From NCBI RefSeq assembly GCF_914767665.1, contig NC_059502.1, forward strand, positions 34,490,812 through 34,554,811: a stretch of DNA of 64,000 bases. Reading direction: 5' to 3'. Under the pieces are notes generated by a model. It did not search any database. It was not told the origin of the DNA and was given only the letters and a program-made list of their open reading frames with translations. Below are positions 23,511 through 34,740 of this stretch, one piece after another. How positions within the stretch are numbered: position 1 is the first letter of the stretch; each line of letters starts with the position of its first letter. The stretch is from Harmonia axyridis. Its lineage: Eukaryota > Arthropoda > Insecta > Coleoptera > Coccinellidae. The position numbers and the translations under genes are program-made.

Positions 23511-24054
23511 AAGGAAGCTTTCCGGGAACTGTGACCATGCAGATCTTTTGTTCTGCTGTTTCTGCTTCCGATCCACAGAGCCTATAAATCTCGTCTGCTG
23601 ACTTTCCCATACGGTACAAATGATGTTTGTACCGACAGTGCCCCGTCAGCAGCCCCACCATCACCCGAAGCTACAGCTTCAGGAGCTTTTTGGCATAGGT
23701 TGGTGAAATCTTCACGAATTTCTTTGCCTGAACAAGTCTAGGAGTGTTAGTCCAGTGGATTGTCCTGCTGTTCAACTCCCATAGCTGGACCGCAGCTTTA
23801 TATTGGTATTTTCCTTTCCCACAGAAAGGCTCAGGACCAGCAGTTGTTAACCTTGATGCACTTTTTGCAAGTTCATCAGCTCTTTGATTTCCTTCAACCC
23901 CACAGTGCCCTGGTACCCATAATAGAGTCACCTCATTTCCTCTGACCAGTTGCTTTATGGTGTTACGGCACTCCCAAGTCAGCAGAAACCCCTGACAACA
24001 CGATTCCAGGCAACGTAAGTCTTTGTCCATGCCTAATTGCAACTTCATGAACAT
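23511..24054 (-). pseudogene. LINE C-terminal fragment: RNase H domain and tail
   Basis: On the minus strand the frame at 24054-23671 reads TIKQLVRGNEVTLLWVPGHC, then GVEGNQRADELAKSAS. This is the C-terminal half of a retrotransposon RNase H domain, with the conserved histidine of PGHxG and aspartate of RADELA. After a stop near 23671 the homology continues with RVMVGLLTGHCRYKHHL and a Cys-rich YRLCGSEAETAEQ to about 23515. That is the post-RNase H tail seen in jockey- and R1-like insect LINEs. The RT part is missing and the tail contains a stop, so it is a 3' fragment. It lies about 1 kb upstream of the calcineurin exon in the same orientation, presumably as an intronic insertion. Confidence 0.85.
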
Positions 24055-24710
24055 CGCGCCTAAAAATCAACTTTTCCTTCAAATAGACTGGAATAGAGGA
24101 ACTCAAAAATTCTTCGTACCGTTATCGTCATCTGAAGCCGAAAAATATTTTCGATCCTGAGCCACGCAAGTTTGTTTGATTCAACACTTATTTCCTTATC
24201 ATATTTTCTCGAGCTAAAGATGAACCTTCTGCAATCTATACCTCGCAACAGAATCAAGAGAAGGATGAAAACTTATCAATCCATAGTTCAATTTGGACAA
24301 TACAAGTGACTCACAGCGATACTTTCGCGAGGAGAAGTCGAAACAATGTCTCTGTCGATACAAATGACTAAGTGCAAAGAAGGATTTTTCAACAGCAATG
24401 AGACATGTTCCCTAAATCTCAGCTGACAATCATAAATGATACCAAGGTTGCTGCAATAAGTAGAAGATGTAATTTACTCAACACCCATATTTATTTCAAC
24501 TGTAACAGAAAATGTTCTGGGGAAGAAAGGTATGTGGAAACATTTATTCACTTTTTTTTTTTAATTATTCGACTGACAATAGCACATTATTGCTGACAAA
24601 TATTCGTGTAGCAGATCAACAGCACTAAAAAGAAGAGAGGGATGAAACGATCGAAGAAGTTGTTCATGAGTATTCCCCTACTGTAAAAAATGCTAGATTC
24701 TATAACTATG
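24055..24710. other. AT-rich DNA, nothing recognised
   Basis: No gene or repeat signal is supported. Confidence 0.35.
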
Positions 24711-26257
24711 TACAGGGCGGGCAAATTTTGATGTTTTAGCACTACAACTTTTAATCAATAGGAGACAGACAAAATCTGATACCCCATTCTCGGTCTCTTT
24801 TTCTGAGAAACTAACAAGGGTAGTATTCATTTTTGACCACCTTCCTTTGTTTTCGAGTTATAAGTGAAAATTGGAAAAATGGCGATATCGAAAAACATTA
24901 ATATCTCCGCTAATACTGATGATAGAGCTCTGAAATCAGAACATTATACATGCACTTTTTCACGTAGAATCCAGTGGCGTGCTCGCATTTTCAAAAGGGT
25001 TTTTAATTACGGAGCTATGACCCAAAGTTATGTTTTTTCAAATAGGAACACTAGATTTTTGTGCTATTTTCTGAAAGCTTAATTTTTTCTAATTTCAAAA
25101 ATATATAACATCGTATGATTCGGATCAATATAAATAATAGAAAATGGCCAAAAACCTATTTTCACCTGAGAGTCTCAATATTTCTATTGTTTCAACTGTT
25201 GATGAACACAGAAAAATTGAGCTTTCTATAACAAGAGCAGTATCCTTCCGTCAATCTGATTATTTCTATGCTTTTCACATATTTCTACAAAATTCGAATC
25301 TAGATATGTTTTATAAATTTTTTATCTGAAAATTGATTTGGAAATAACGGAGAAACCACAAGATCGAATTTTCCAATCGAAAGAGTTGTATTGAGATGCA
25401 TGTATCAGAAGATTATTCACATAGATATCCAGAATCAATACGCACAAGTACCAATCCATTTAAAACAGCATATGAAACAATGCATATATGATTGAACTCA
25501 ACAATTTAATTACGAAGGGACAAACAAGAAATAATATTTAACCTAATAATGACAACAATTGCACAATGCAAGTCGACACCTCTTCTCGATATTTCAATAG
25601 ATGAATATTTGAAACTGTGTTCAAGCTACGTTCATCTTTTCGAAACTATTTGTATAAAATAAATATAGATTCGAATTTTGTAGAAATATGTAAAAAGCAT
25701 AGAAATAATCAGATTAACGGAAGGATACTGCTCTTGTTATAGAAAGCTCAATTTTTCTGTGTTGAGCAACAGTTGAAACCATAGAAATATTGAGACTCTT
25801 AGGTGAAAAGAGGTTTTTGGCCATTTTTTATTATTTATATTGATCCGAATCACACGATGTTATATATTTTTGAAATTAGAATAAATTAAGCTTTCAGAAA
25901 ATGGCACAAAAATCTAGTGTTCCTATTCGAAAAAACATAACTTTGGGTCATAGCTTCGTAATTAAAAACTCTTTTGAAAATGCGAGCACGCCACTGGATT
26001 CTACGTAAAAAAGTGCCTGTATAATGTTTTAATTTCAGAGCTCTATCATCAGTATTAGCAGAGATATAAATGTTTTTCGATATCGCCATTTTTCCAATTT
26101 TCGCTTATAACTCAAAAACAAAACAAGGTGGCCAAATATGAATAGTACCTTTGTTAGTTTCTCAGAAAAAGAGACCGAGAATGGGGTATCAGATTTTGTC
26201 TATCTCCTCTGGTTTAAAAGTTGTAGTGCTAAAACATCGAAATTTGCCCACCCTGTA
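24711..26257. mobile_element. Foldback element with ~600-bp inverted arms and TA target sites
   Basis: The left arm (24713 to about 25315) and right arm (about 25655 to 26255) are inverted copies, about nine bases in ten identical by eye, around a spacer of about 340 bp. The ends read CAGGGCGGGCAAATTT and, mirrored, CAGGGTGGGCAAATTT, with TA on both outer sides (24711-24712, 26256-26257). Each arm carries the same open frame of about 70 codons (24864-25082 plus, 25886-26089 minus), starting MAISKN and rich in arginine and asparagine. Because this is one sequence seen twice, I do not call it a gene. Size 1543 bp, with no transposase. It is probably a Tc1/mariner-type non-autonomous foldback element. 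Confidence 0.85.
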
Positions 26258-27038
26258 CAAGATACCACTGAAATTCGCCTTGACAACGAATTACTTTACG
26301 GTTTCAATGACAAAACGTATTCCAAGAGTGCAGCAGCGAATGGTACACATATAATGTAACAGCACGTCTACGAACCTTGGAATATAGCGCATCGGAAATG
26401 AACGAACCCTCTGACACACAAACATAATACTGGATGAAAAAGAAACCCAACAGACAGCGCCCAGAGTAACCGAAATACATTCAGGATCGATTTTAGTTTC
26501 CACTCCAATCCCAACGGAAACGAATGCTGACAAAACACTTTCTAAATTCAACAGCACGAAATACACCTACGGTATTCTACTCTTGTCTATTGAAATGTTA
26601 ATAGAAGAATTCGACATTGGAGTGGTCTGCGAGCCTCGCAAAGTTCAACTTGAGGGGTCCACTTGACGCTTCGATCACTCTTCTCTTGCCTTTCTCAGCA
26701 AATATTGAATTTAGTAGCAAGAAATAAGATTGTTACAGCTTCCTTAGAGAAACTTGGAAAAATGTTGCACACTGTTATTGTTTTTAAGTATAACTTATGA
26801 TTGAGGGTACTTTTATTTTCCGAGGGGAGTGATACAGATGAATAAGAAAATGAGAAGTTAATTGAGTTGAAATAACTTTGAAGAAAAAAAATAATGAAGA
26901 AAACAGTAAAACCCGTTAAATTTAAAATATGGAAAATTCAGAATCGTGGGTATACGAGTATCTAATTGAAGCACTAGAAAGAGTTTGTTATAAAGGGCGA
27001 AAAGTTCTGACCCTGTTCAAAAAAATTTTTCAAGAACT
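26258..27038. other. AT-rich DNA, nothing recognised
   Basis: Frames here are short and give no motif. Confidence 0.35.
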
Positions 27039-27150
27039 CAAATTCAACTATAAAACACTAAGCAGAGTGTGATCTATCAAAAGGTAGAGTAGTTGACCAC
27101 TGTACCTTTTGATTGACCACACTCTGCTTGGGGCTTTATGGTTGAATTTG
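27039..27150. repeat. Hairpin 1 of an adjacent pair
   Basis: CAAATTCAAC...AAGCAGAGTGTG...CAAAAGGTA on the left is mirrored by TACCTTTTG...CACACTCTGCTT...GTTGAATTTG on the right. Arms are about 48 bp with a few mismatches around a loop of about 15 bases. Confidence 0.85.
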
Positions 27151-27157
27151 TATCCTA

Positions 27158-27233
27158 TATCTACTGATGATCTAGATAGTCCTGAAGATGTTTACTTAAG
27201 TAACATCACAGGTATCTAGATCATCAGTAGATA
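27158..27233. ncRNA. miRNA-precursor-like hairpin (hypothetical)
   Basis: A 76-nt hairpin has a perfect 21-bp lower stem (TATCTACTGATGATCTAGATA and its complement) and an upper stem with a 2-nt bulge and a small mismatch (CCTGAAGATGTT against AACATCACAGG) closing on a short loop. Size and shape resemble a pre-miRNA on either strand, but a small inverted repeat of transposon origin is equally possible and the neighbouring hairpin favours that. There is no evidence of expression. Confidence 0.3.
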
Positions 27234-28429
27234 CTATTTGAAATTTTCGCTCAGAAATTGTTTATCTACTTATAAGTACATCAGTCCAATCCATATTCGA
27301 AATTTTCACCTAAGTTTGACAATTTTTCATGTCTGAAAGAGAAGAGGGTAGAATGTTCATTTCCAACTGAAAGTGAGTATAATTATGTGTTCCTGATGAT
27401 CTCATCAATCAACTTCTCTAAATTAGATACTTTAAATAGTATAGTTATATCGAAACTGCTCACACTGGAAAAACATTCTTGAACTGAATTACATTCGAAA
27501 TTGATTCTTAATAACTTTGATACTTTAAATTTCAATTGCACTTATGTATTATTTTCCTACAGTAGACGATGAACATAAACGTTCAAACTAAGCCATATTC
27601 AAATATCTTCGAGATCAAATTACATATAAACATAGAAAAAGTTTTTAAACGACATGCAAAAAGTGCTAATTGCACTGTATCCTCTTTCCAACACGGCCTG
27701 ATGAATTCGTGTTCCAAAGTTAAGTCGTGCTCAATAACACTTTCTGCAATGGTTATATAAAAAATCAATTCTGCAAGAACTTCTTTCGCGAATGTTATCA
27801 TCATTGTTTCATCGTGAACCAATTTCTTTCTTCAGTTCTATTTGAAACGAAAAAAATGATAAAAATGCAGGGTCAGTCAATAATAATGATTCATTAATGT
27901 TTTCAATGTTTGATTTTCGACCTATTTAATCTAGAACTGCATAGTACTGTATTAATTTCTTGAAAAGGTATGAATATTCAATTATTCGTTTTCAATGAAG
28001 TAACTCTAAATTCGTAACATTGATCTATGATTCCGCATAAAAGTATTATAATGAAGAACGACGTAATATAGGTTGTACCAGGTTCTCGATTCATGGAAAT
28101 AAACTCTGCGCCTTATATAAAGATATTCAAGTATTCTAAACATTAGGGAATGTCAGTCTAGTTCTCTTGATTATGAATTAATTCATAATATTATTTAATG
28201 CTTCATGGAAATACCAACTTATTGTTCTTATATGTGAATAATCAAATACTCTGTATTTTCTGGAGCATTTCAATAACACTGAAATCTTCCACATACAGAT
28301 TTTAAAGGATTGATGAACACAAGATTAAATTTAAGAAAGTTGATCAAATATGGAAGAATCCGATGAAGTAGAGTATGTTTTGTATTTCTCTTCTTTTCCG
28401 ATTATTCTTGTGTTTTATATAGAAATCTC
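27234..28429. other. AT-rich DNA, nothing recognised
   Basis: No supported feature. Confidence 0.35.
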
Positions 28430-28720
28430 AGCTCAAGGCAACAGGCACCCGTCTAATGGAAAAATTGTCAACCGTTAATTTTTCTCAATGTCTCATGTAG
28501 AATATGACCTCCTGAACAAGTCTTTGGCTCTAATCATATCTTATATTATAGGACTAGTTTTCGAAGTACAGGGTTTCGAAGTTGAAAAATGGCATTTCTA
28601 TAAAGTATGTAGCTGTTTTTTTTTAAGAAATTATCTTCAATGAAATACTTTTGCGCGACAAATATTGCTGACTTATTCAAAATGAAATTCCTTGTTCTTG
28701 AAGACCACAATACTTTACAT
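28430..28720 (+). repeat. Dispersed repeat, partner at 51.25 kb
   Basis: This matches 51251-51470 in the same orientation through AATTGTCA-CCG-TTAATTTTTC, TAGAATATGACCTCCTGAAC, AAAATGGCATTT and the run from TTTAATGAAACACTTTTACG-like to CAACAAATATTGCT. The class is unknown. Confidence 0.65.
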
Positions 28721-30343
28721 TTATGTAGTCTCAAAGGGCATGAATTAACGAGCGCCGACAGCTCCTGACTTCAAGTCAATGCTTTTTCCATTTTTTTCGA
28801 TATTCTTCTCGAAATTTCTCTGATTCTAACGTTGATATTAACGTGTAATTTTAAACGAACCTTGGAATTATTATTCTACATAACTATATTAATACGCAAA
28901 ATTTCAACTCGGCTGTTGTCTTAGCTGTCGTTGAAATATTAGGTTTTTTTGATAATTTCCTTGAATTTTCTGATGATGGTATCAACACGAAATTTTTTAC
29001 GAGGCTTGAAATGATTTTTTTTTATTGACACAAACTATGAATCCAATCGGATGCAGAATTACGGAAATATTCGGTATTTTCTCCATTCTTCTCAAATTTT
29101 TCATAGTTCTCGTAAGGCGATCAACAAAAATAAAAATTTGAAGGTGGCTTGGAGGTGTCAGGTTTTTTCGTTGAAGAGTTTTCGTGTTTACGGCCTTATA
29201 AAAATTGAGGCCGATTTCGGTGAGTCTGACTTTATAGTTTTATACCATTCCAGGCTCAAAAATCAAAAATGACAGCCGTTGGGTGACCGATTCTACCGAT
29301 AAATCAGTAGATTAGGCTCTTGGTCTGATGGTTACTGATTTGCTGAATCTACTGATTTTTACTATTAAAAGTATTGTATACTTTACTTTTAATAGTATTA
29401 ATTAACAATAATTTTCATAAACGTTCATGATATCGGATTTAGACTTTTATTTCGGAACTCAATATTCGATAGTTCACCTTCAGATACTCTCGGATTACTA
29501 CACCCCCCTAATAGTTTAAAAACCCCTTTTTTGTGACTCACAGATTCAATACCTTCATTTCACTATTCTCAATAAGGAAATGCAGTCTGAATGCATACAG
29601 TACACCTTTAGAGTATTTCATTAAACAAGGAATATTTTAACATCAAAATATTCAATTCATCAATTACAAAAATCCACAAAACTTTTTGCCCTTGGAAGAA
29701 TTATATTTAGGTGCCAAAATTTCTCTCGTTATAAACGATACAAATAATTCCGCAAGATTGACTTTAAGGAGTAGATGTTTTTCATATCTCTAGATCGAGG
29801 CTACTTGGCAGTCAACTTCGTTTGATTCTAACAAGGAATTTCCAATTTAGTTTGATTTATTCAATACTTCCAAAATTAAAGCCGGTTACGATGTAGTATA
29901 ACCCCCGTAAAACATTTTCTAAATTGAGTAGTAGAAAGTCAGTTGCTACGAATAGATAACGAATATTGTCTATTATCGAATACAATAACAAATGATTCTA
30001 AGATTGATGTAGACCTTTTGGAATAAAGTGAGTAGTATGGCTAAGGCGACAATTCCCTTATGCTTACCCTAGTTTCTAATTTTGTTTTTGATATGATGTC
30101 ACTCACATCCATCTGCAAATGAAAAGATTAATTTAATTGTAACAGATGAGAGAAACCGATTGTCTCCGGCAATTTTAGTAGTGAGTCATCTTCATCCAAA
30201 ACAATATTTGAAAAATAATTATTTTTTCAATGTAGAATTATGCAGAGCAGTAATTGCATAGTTTCAATATGTACAAAAAAACAGAAGACATTTCCGATTC
30301 TAATACAGATGAGAATTAACTCTTGCTATGTTTTATTCCTTTC
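28721..30343. other. AT-rich DNA with small inverted repeats
   Basis: Near 29305-29400 short inverted repeats occur (AATCAGTAGATT/AATCTACTGATT and TACTATTAAAAGTA with its mirror). No gene is seen. Confidence 0.35.
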
Positions 30344-31669
30344 TTAAGAGAAGTTTATATTATACCACATGACTTTCTCGTGATCTACCTAAGTTTAACT
30401 CTAGTAGTCTTGTCGTCCCTTCTCAGCGTTTTTGATACTCCACCACTTCTCAGGATGATTGAAGCAAATTGAAACGTTTCTCTGATAAACCGTCATTTTC
30501 TATCACATGCAAGAATTGAAAAAACGGTTCTACGCCTTGCTTTTAATTTCAGAAAAACCGACTTTTTAGCCTTTGACAAGACTTTTTGTATATGTTTATG
30601 TGGAGATTCATGAATAAATAAATGTTTTTTCGGAATGTTATGTCATGTATATATTTCTTTTTCAATAAAAAATTCAACTAATTATTTATTTTTCATTTAA
30701 AAAAATTATAAATAAGGGCTTTCTGCAATGACGTACTTTTTGAAATGGATAATAGTGAAAACCTCATATGAATCGTTGGTTTTACACCTTGCTTTTAATT
30801 TTAGAAAAACCGATATTTCAGCCTTTGACAAGACTTTTTGTATAATATTTTTATGTGGAGATTCATGAAAAAATGAATATTTTGTCGGAATGTTATAATA
30901 TATCATGTATATATTTATTTTTCAATAAAAAATTCAACTAATCGTCATTTTTCATTTGAATAAAATCATAAATAACATACTTCTTGAAATGAAAACCTGA
31001 AATAAATCGATGGTCACTTATGTGAAATAAATCTGAATTGAAACGGTATAGAGTGTATAGACCTCTTTTATTGTATTTTTAAATTTGTTTTGTTCTTTCG
31101 GTAAAATTTCATATTATCGCAACCCTTTCGAAATTTAGCAAAAATACCTATATCTTATTATTTCTGAATGTCTACCTATCTAAAATGATATAAGATATTT
31201 CTGCTTAATTTTGAAAGGGTTAAGAGGGGGGGTCTATACCGTTTCAGCGATCAGTTCAAAATAGAAAACGCTTTATAATACGCTGAAGACCATTGAATCA
31301 TTCGAGGTTTTTACTATTATTCATTTTAAAGAGTTTTTTATTGCGGAAAGTCCTTCTATATAATTTTTTTTGGAATGGAAGAAAAAAGAATTTGATGATT
31401 TTTTTTTGAAAAATTAATATTTTTTTTTTTTTTCCACATGAAAATATTATACAAAAGTCTTGTCGAAGGCTGAAAATGCGTTTTTTCTAAATAACGTAGA
31501 AACATATTTTTAGATCAAGCATGTGGTAGAGAAGACGGTAGATCAGGAGAACTTTTGAGATTGCTTTACTCAACCTAAAAAGTGGTGAGAACTCAAAAAC
31601 GCTGAGGAGACAGGAGTAGTTGAACTTTGTCAGATCACGAGAAAGATACGTAGTATAAGCCCCTCTCAA
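30344..31669. repeat. 1.3-kb foldback with an internal tandem duplication
   Basis: The left side (TTAAGAG..., TTTCTCGTGATCT, CTCAGCGTTTTTGA, CTTTGACAAGACTTTTTGTAT, ATAATAGT-AAAACCTC) is mirrored on the right between about 31250 and 31669. The left arm also contains a tandem duplication of about 252 bp: CCTTGCTTTTAATTT recurs at about 30535 and 30787, each followed by GCCTTTGACAAGACTTTTTG. Near the centre GAAACGGTATAG and CTATACCGTTTC face each other. It is probably a degenerate foldback transposon. Confidence 0.7.
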
Positions 31670-31848
31670 TATAATTTCACCGAGAGAACAAAATACATCG
31701 AATAATGCAGTTATGTCTATCTCTTTCTTCCTTACGCCTACTGATTTTTAATGCAGTATCTACTGATATTTTGAGAATAAATCTGGCCAGACTGGCTTTT
31801 GTGACGAAATGAGTCAATTGAGTAGTAAAAGTATCATTACTCATTATA

Positions 31849-31878
31849 CACTGATCAACAATTGCTAGGGATCACTTA
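31849..31878 (+). repeat. Left terminal inverted repeat of the Tc1-like element
   Basis: It begins CACTGATCAACAATTGC and is the expected transposase-binding end. It pairs with 33402-33431. Confidence 0.9.
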
Positions 31879-32153
31879 TGAACTTCTCTGAACTTGTATT
31901 TTTTTCAAGTTATTTAGTGAATATCTGTACATTATATGTTCTTTAAGGAAAAAGTGAGATATTTTGAGTTGATTATATCAAAGTCTTCCTCACTTCATCG
32001 GCTCTTGTTCACAAAATCGATTATTATCTGTAGGCTGTTACAGGTGGAGTGAAAAGCAATGTAGTATTTGTTATTAAATCTGTTTTTTTCTCTCGTTGAA
32101 ACACATAAGGTGACAATAATTGAAGAAATGAGAACAATATCAGCTTATCAGTC

Positions 32154-33182
32154 ATGCCGAGAAGACGTTTGGCTCCTGTGCAACTGGACCAAATCATACG
32201 GTGGATACAGGAAGGTTTGTCCCAGCGAGAAGTGTCCCGGCGGTTGAATGTTTCGCAAAGTGTCGTGAGTCGGGCTTGGAATAGGTTCATTCAAAACGAC
32301 TCAGTAGCTTATGTTCATGAGGGAGGTCGGCAGCGCAGTACAACAGCTGCCCAAGATCGTCTTTTGATCCTCAATGCTAGGAGAAATCCTACTTACCCGG
32401 CGTCGCGGCTCAATAGATCACTGAGAGTTGCAACAGGAGTTCCAATTTCGAACCAGACTGTAAGACGACGACTACATGTTCGTGGTTTGAGAGCACATAG
32501 GAGGGTACAACATCCCCGTTTGAATAGGGAACACCGGGTTCATCGACGGCAATGGGCTGAGAAGCACCGCAATTGGACACTTGAAGATTGGAACCGATGT
32601 TTATTTACGGATGAGTCTAGATTTCGTTTGGTCAACTCCGATGGACGTATTCTCGCTTGGAAGGAAAGAGGTCGAAGGTATGCAGAACAGTTTATGGTAC
32701 CCACAACAGCTTTTGGCGGAGGTTCTATATGTGTATGGGGAGGCATTTGTTTGAACCAACGCACAGAGTTGGTTGTTCTGCAGAACACCACCATGACCAG
32801 CCAGAGATATCACGATATGATTATTGAGCCCATAATTGTTCCGTTTGCGGCTGCCGTAGGCGAGAATTTCATTTTAATTGACGATAATGCCCGTCCACAC
32901 CGTAGTCGTCTGGTTAATGAAGCGCTAGAAACTCATGCTATTGATAGGATGGACTGGCCAGCTCGCTCTCCAGACATGAATTGCATCGAACATGTCTGGT
33001 CTGAGATGTCTAGACAATTGTCAACCTTAGAACAACCGATCAATAACCTGGAGGACCTTTCTAACGCTTTACAGGATATTTGGACGAATTTGCCCCAACA
33101 TTTTATAAATCGTTTGATCGAAAGTATGCCTCGTAGGGTAGAATGCTTGAGACGAGCTCGTGGGGGACCAACTAGGTACTAG
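32154..33182 (+). CDS. Tc1-family DDE transposase, intact, 342 aa
   Basis: An uninterrupted frame from ATG 32154 to TAG 33180-33182 has the usual length for Tc1 transposases (about 340). Residues 8-50 (LDQIIRWIQEGLSQREVSRR, then LNVSQSVVSRAWNRF) form the first helix-turn-helix of the paired-like DNA-binding region. GGRQRSTT at 57-64 sits where the GRPR-type linker lies, and a second helix-turn-helix covers about 66-118. The catalytic domain has D153 (FTDESRFRL), D244 (LIDDNARPH) and E279 (SPDMNCIEHVW), spaced DD34E as in Tc1 elements, plus the glycine-rich block FGGGSICVWGG at 187-197. The enzyme would cut and paste the element at TA sites by binding its inverted ends. I chose the first ATG because HTH homology starts within a few residues. 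No defect is visible, so recent activity is plausible. The sequence differs clearly from the two dead Tc1-like copies in this window. Confidence 0.95.
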   Translation: MPRRRLAPVQLDQIIRWIQEGLSQREVSRRLNVSQSVVSRAWNRFIQNDSVAYVHEGGRQRSTTAAQDRLLILNARRNPTYPASRLNRSLRVATGVPISNQTVRRRLHVRGLRAHRRVQHPRLNREHRVHRRQWAEKHRNWTLEDWNRCLFTDESRFRLVNSDGRILAWKERGRRYAEQFMVPTTAFGGGSICVWGGICLNQRTELVVLQNTTMTSQRYHDMIIEPIIVPFAAAVGENFILIDDNARPHRSRLVNEALETHAIDRMDWPARSPDMNCIEHVWSEMSRQLSTLEQPINNLEDLSNALQDIWTNLPQHFINRLIESMPRRVECLRRARGGPTRY

Positions 33183-33261
33183 CTTAACCGAAACTTCAGC
33201 CTTCTTGTGGTTTCATCATAAAATATTTATGTTATTCAAACACAGAATTTTGAGTGTTCCT

Positions 33262-33267
33262 AATAAA
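33262..33267 (+). promoter_or_regulatory. Candidate poly(A) signal of the transposase gene
   Basis: AATAAA lies about 80 bases after the stop codon and inside the transposon, followed by T-rich sequence. The position is suitable for 3'-end formation. Confidence 0.5.
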
Positions 33268-33401
33268 GTCTTTTTTTCTCTCCAACTTTCCATTTTTTCA
33301 TTCTTTTCTCAAGTGAACCATATTATCAATTGAAAATACTCTGATATCTGACTAAATTTATAATCTTGGAGCGAATATTTCAGAAATAAATTTAGAACAA
33401 G

Positions 33402-33431
33402 TAAGTGATCCCTATCAATTGTTGAGCAGTT
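33402..33431 (-). repeat. Right terminal inverted repeat of the Tc1-like element
   Basis: Reverse complement begins AACTGCTCAACAATTGA, mirroring 31849-31878, followed by TA. Confidence 0.9.
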
Positions 33432-33433
33432 TA

Positions 33434-33970
33434 TGAAAGAACGGATAACAATGAACTTGAGGCAACCATAATTCATGAAGTTCACTATCAATTCTGATAA
33501 ACTCAACAGAAAATCCACCTCATATCTCTAGAATCACGGAAGACGGAACGTAATACTTGGTGAGCTGCTTCCTGTCTACGTCCTGATACGGCCGAGATGT
33601 CGTAACGTTTCGCATCAACGGCAGTTTTAATCTCCCACACACAATCTATATCTCCGAAAGATTCGCGTCGTTATTGTGTAATTTATTTCAATTCGAATGT
33701 TTGAGCCTGTTTAACGGGTTATATCGGACGATTCCCGGAAATAATTTTACGGTGAATAGCGCAATAATCCGACTCGGCAAGCCGTACCGCCAGGCGGATC
33801 ATGGGAGCGAGGATATACTTAGCCTGGCCGAATTGGTGAGAGCAGGGGGGTCGCACCTATATTAGAACATGACTAAAGCTACGTGAAAAATAAACAACGC
33901 GAAAACATAATACAACGTACACATTATCCGCAGAGTTGGACTCGGAGAAAAACGAAACGTCTTTACATAT
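33434..33970. other. GC-richer unique-looking DNA, 33.5-33.9 kb
   Basis: About 33530-33860 is GC-rich for this window (for example GGCAAGCCGTACCGCCAGGC) and not seen elsewhere in it. No recognisable protein or RNA; it may be a regulatory or other conserved element. Confidence 0.3.
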
Positions 33971-34740
33971 TTCACACGTGTGTTCCTAATACGATGCTCA
34001 CTGAAAGGATCTCGAAAACTATAAGATTTACCCCCGGTTTCTGAAAGACCGATCAAATCTTTGTTGAACTTATATAAAATTCAACTTAACAGCAATGTCA
34101 AATCCATTTGGGTTTCTGAATTGTTGCACAGTTTAAAATCAACTCATCTATGTTATCTTTAATAATGATCTTTATTAATCCCTTAGATTGAGAACATTCA
34201 ATATAGAACAAGTCATTAAACAATTGTATTAGAGGTGGTACACAATTAATTCAATTCAATATCATTCAAGAAATCATTAACATGATAATAACATTCATCC
34301 AGTAATATATTTCTCACGCTTTTTTTAATGCAGAAATATTCTTCAGTTCTCCAATGGAGCTTTAAACTTGAAAAAAAATTAAAATGCGTTTCAGAAACCC
34401 AAAATGAGGCTTGACGTTCAATATACGTGTTATATTTGACCACTGTATTAACTGGCAGAAGGCAGAATGTTCAAATAAAAGGAGTTAACCTTACTTTCAG
34501 GAACCCAAATGACTCTTGACCATAAAATTGACAGCTGTTAAGTTAAATTTTACGTTGATTGGCCTTTCAGAAACCGGCCGTTAGAGAAAAAATCTTCAAG
34601 GACACCCGAACCATTTTATGAGATATCAGAAAGCATATCATAGATATCTTGATTCGAGTTACAGAGAGTTTCAGAAAAATTAATGTTTCAAGTATTTCGC
34701 TATATCTAGGTTTCTGATCGTAATTTTCAGAGGATTCTAA
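33971..34740 (+). repeat. Dispersed repeat interrupted by a nested MITE
   Basis: 33979-34030 (ATGCTCACTG-AAGGATCTCGAA, ATAAGA) and 34581-34740 (AGAGAAAAAAT, CTTGATTCGAGTTACA, TATTTCGCTATATCTAGG) together match a single continuous copy at about 51771-51960. The break coincides exactly with the 550-bp insert at 34031-34580. Confidence 0.75.
34028..34583. mobile_element. PIF/Harbinger-type MITE with TTA target duplication
   Basis: The insert covers 34031-34580 (550 bp). Its ends are CCCCCGGTTTCTGAAAG and, mirrored, CGGCCGGTTTCTGAAAG. Similarity continues inwards (ACC-ATCAA, TTCAACTTAACAGC, CATTTGGGTT). TTA flanks both sides (34028-34030, 34581-34583). Three-base TTA duplications are characteristic of PIF/Harbinger elements. 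No transposase is encoded, so it is non-autonomous. Confidence 0.8.

Larger units (their letters stand above)
31847..33433 (+). mobile_element. Complete Tc1-like transposon with TIRs and TA sites
   Basis: The element spans 31849-33431 (1583 bp). Its 30-bp terminal inverted repeats, 31849-31878 and 33402-33431, share CAACAATTG-TAGGGATCACTTA and differ at about three positions. TA dinucleotides lie immediately outside (31847-31848, 33432-33433), as expected for Tc1/mariner insertion. It carries one intact transposase gene, about 305 bp of 5' and 249 bp of 3' non-coding sequence, and a poly(A) signal AATAAA at 33262. Every part needed for an autonomous element is present. Confidence 0.93.

Noticed and set aside
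28900..28990. Weak similarity to 41785-41875
   Set aside because: Some shared phrases (CAACTCGG, GAAATATTAG) but too short and gapped to call a repeat pair.
32024..32813. Minus-strand frames across the intact transposase
   Set aside because: Shadows of the 342-codon plus-strand transposase.
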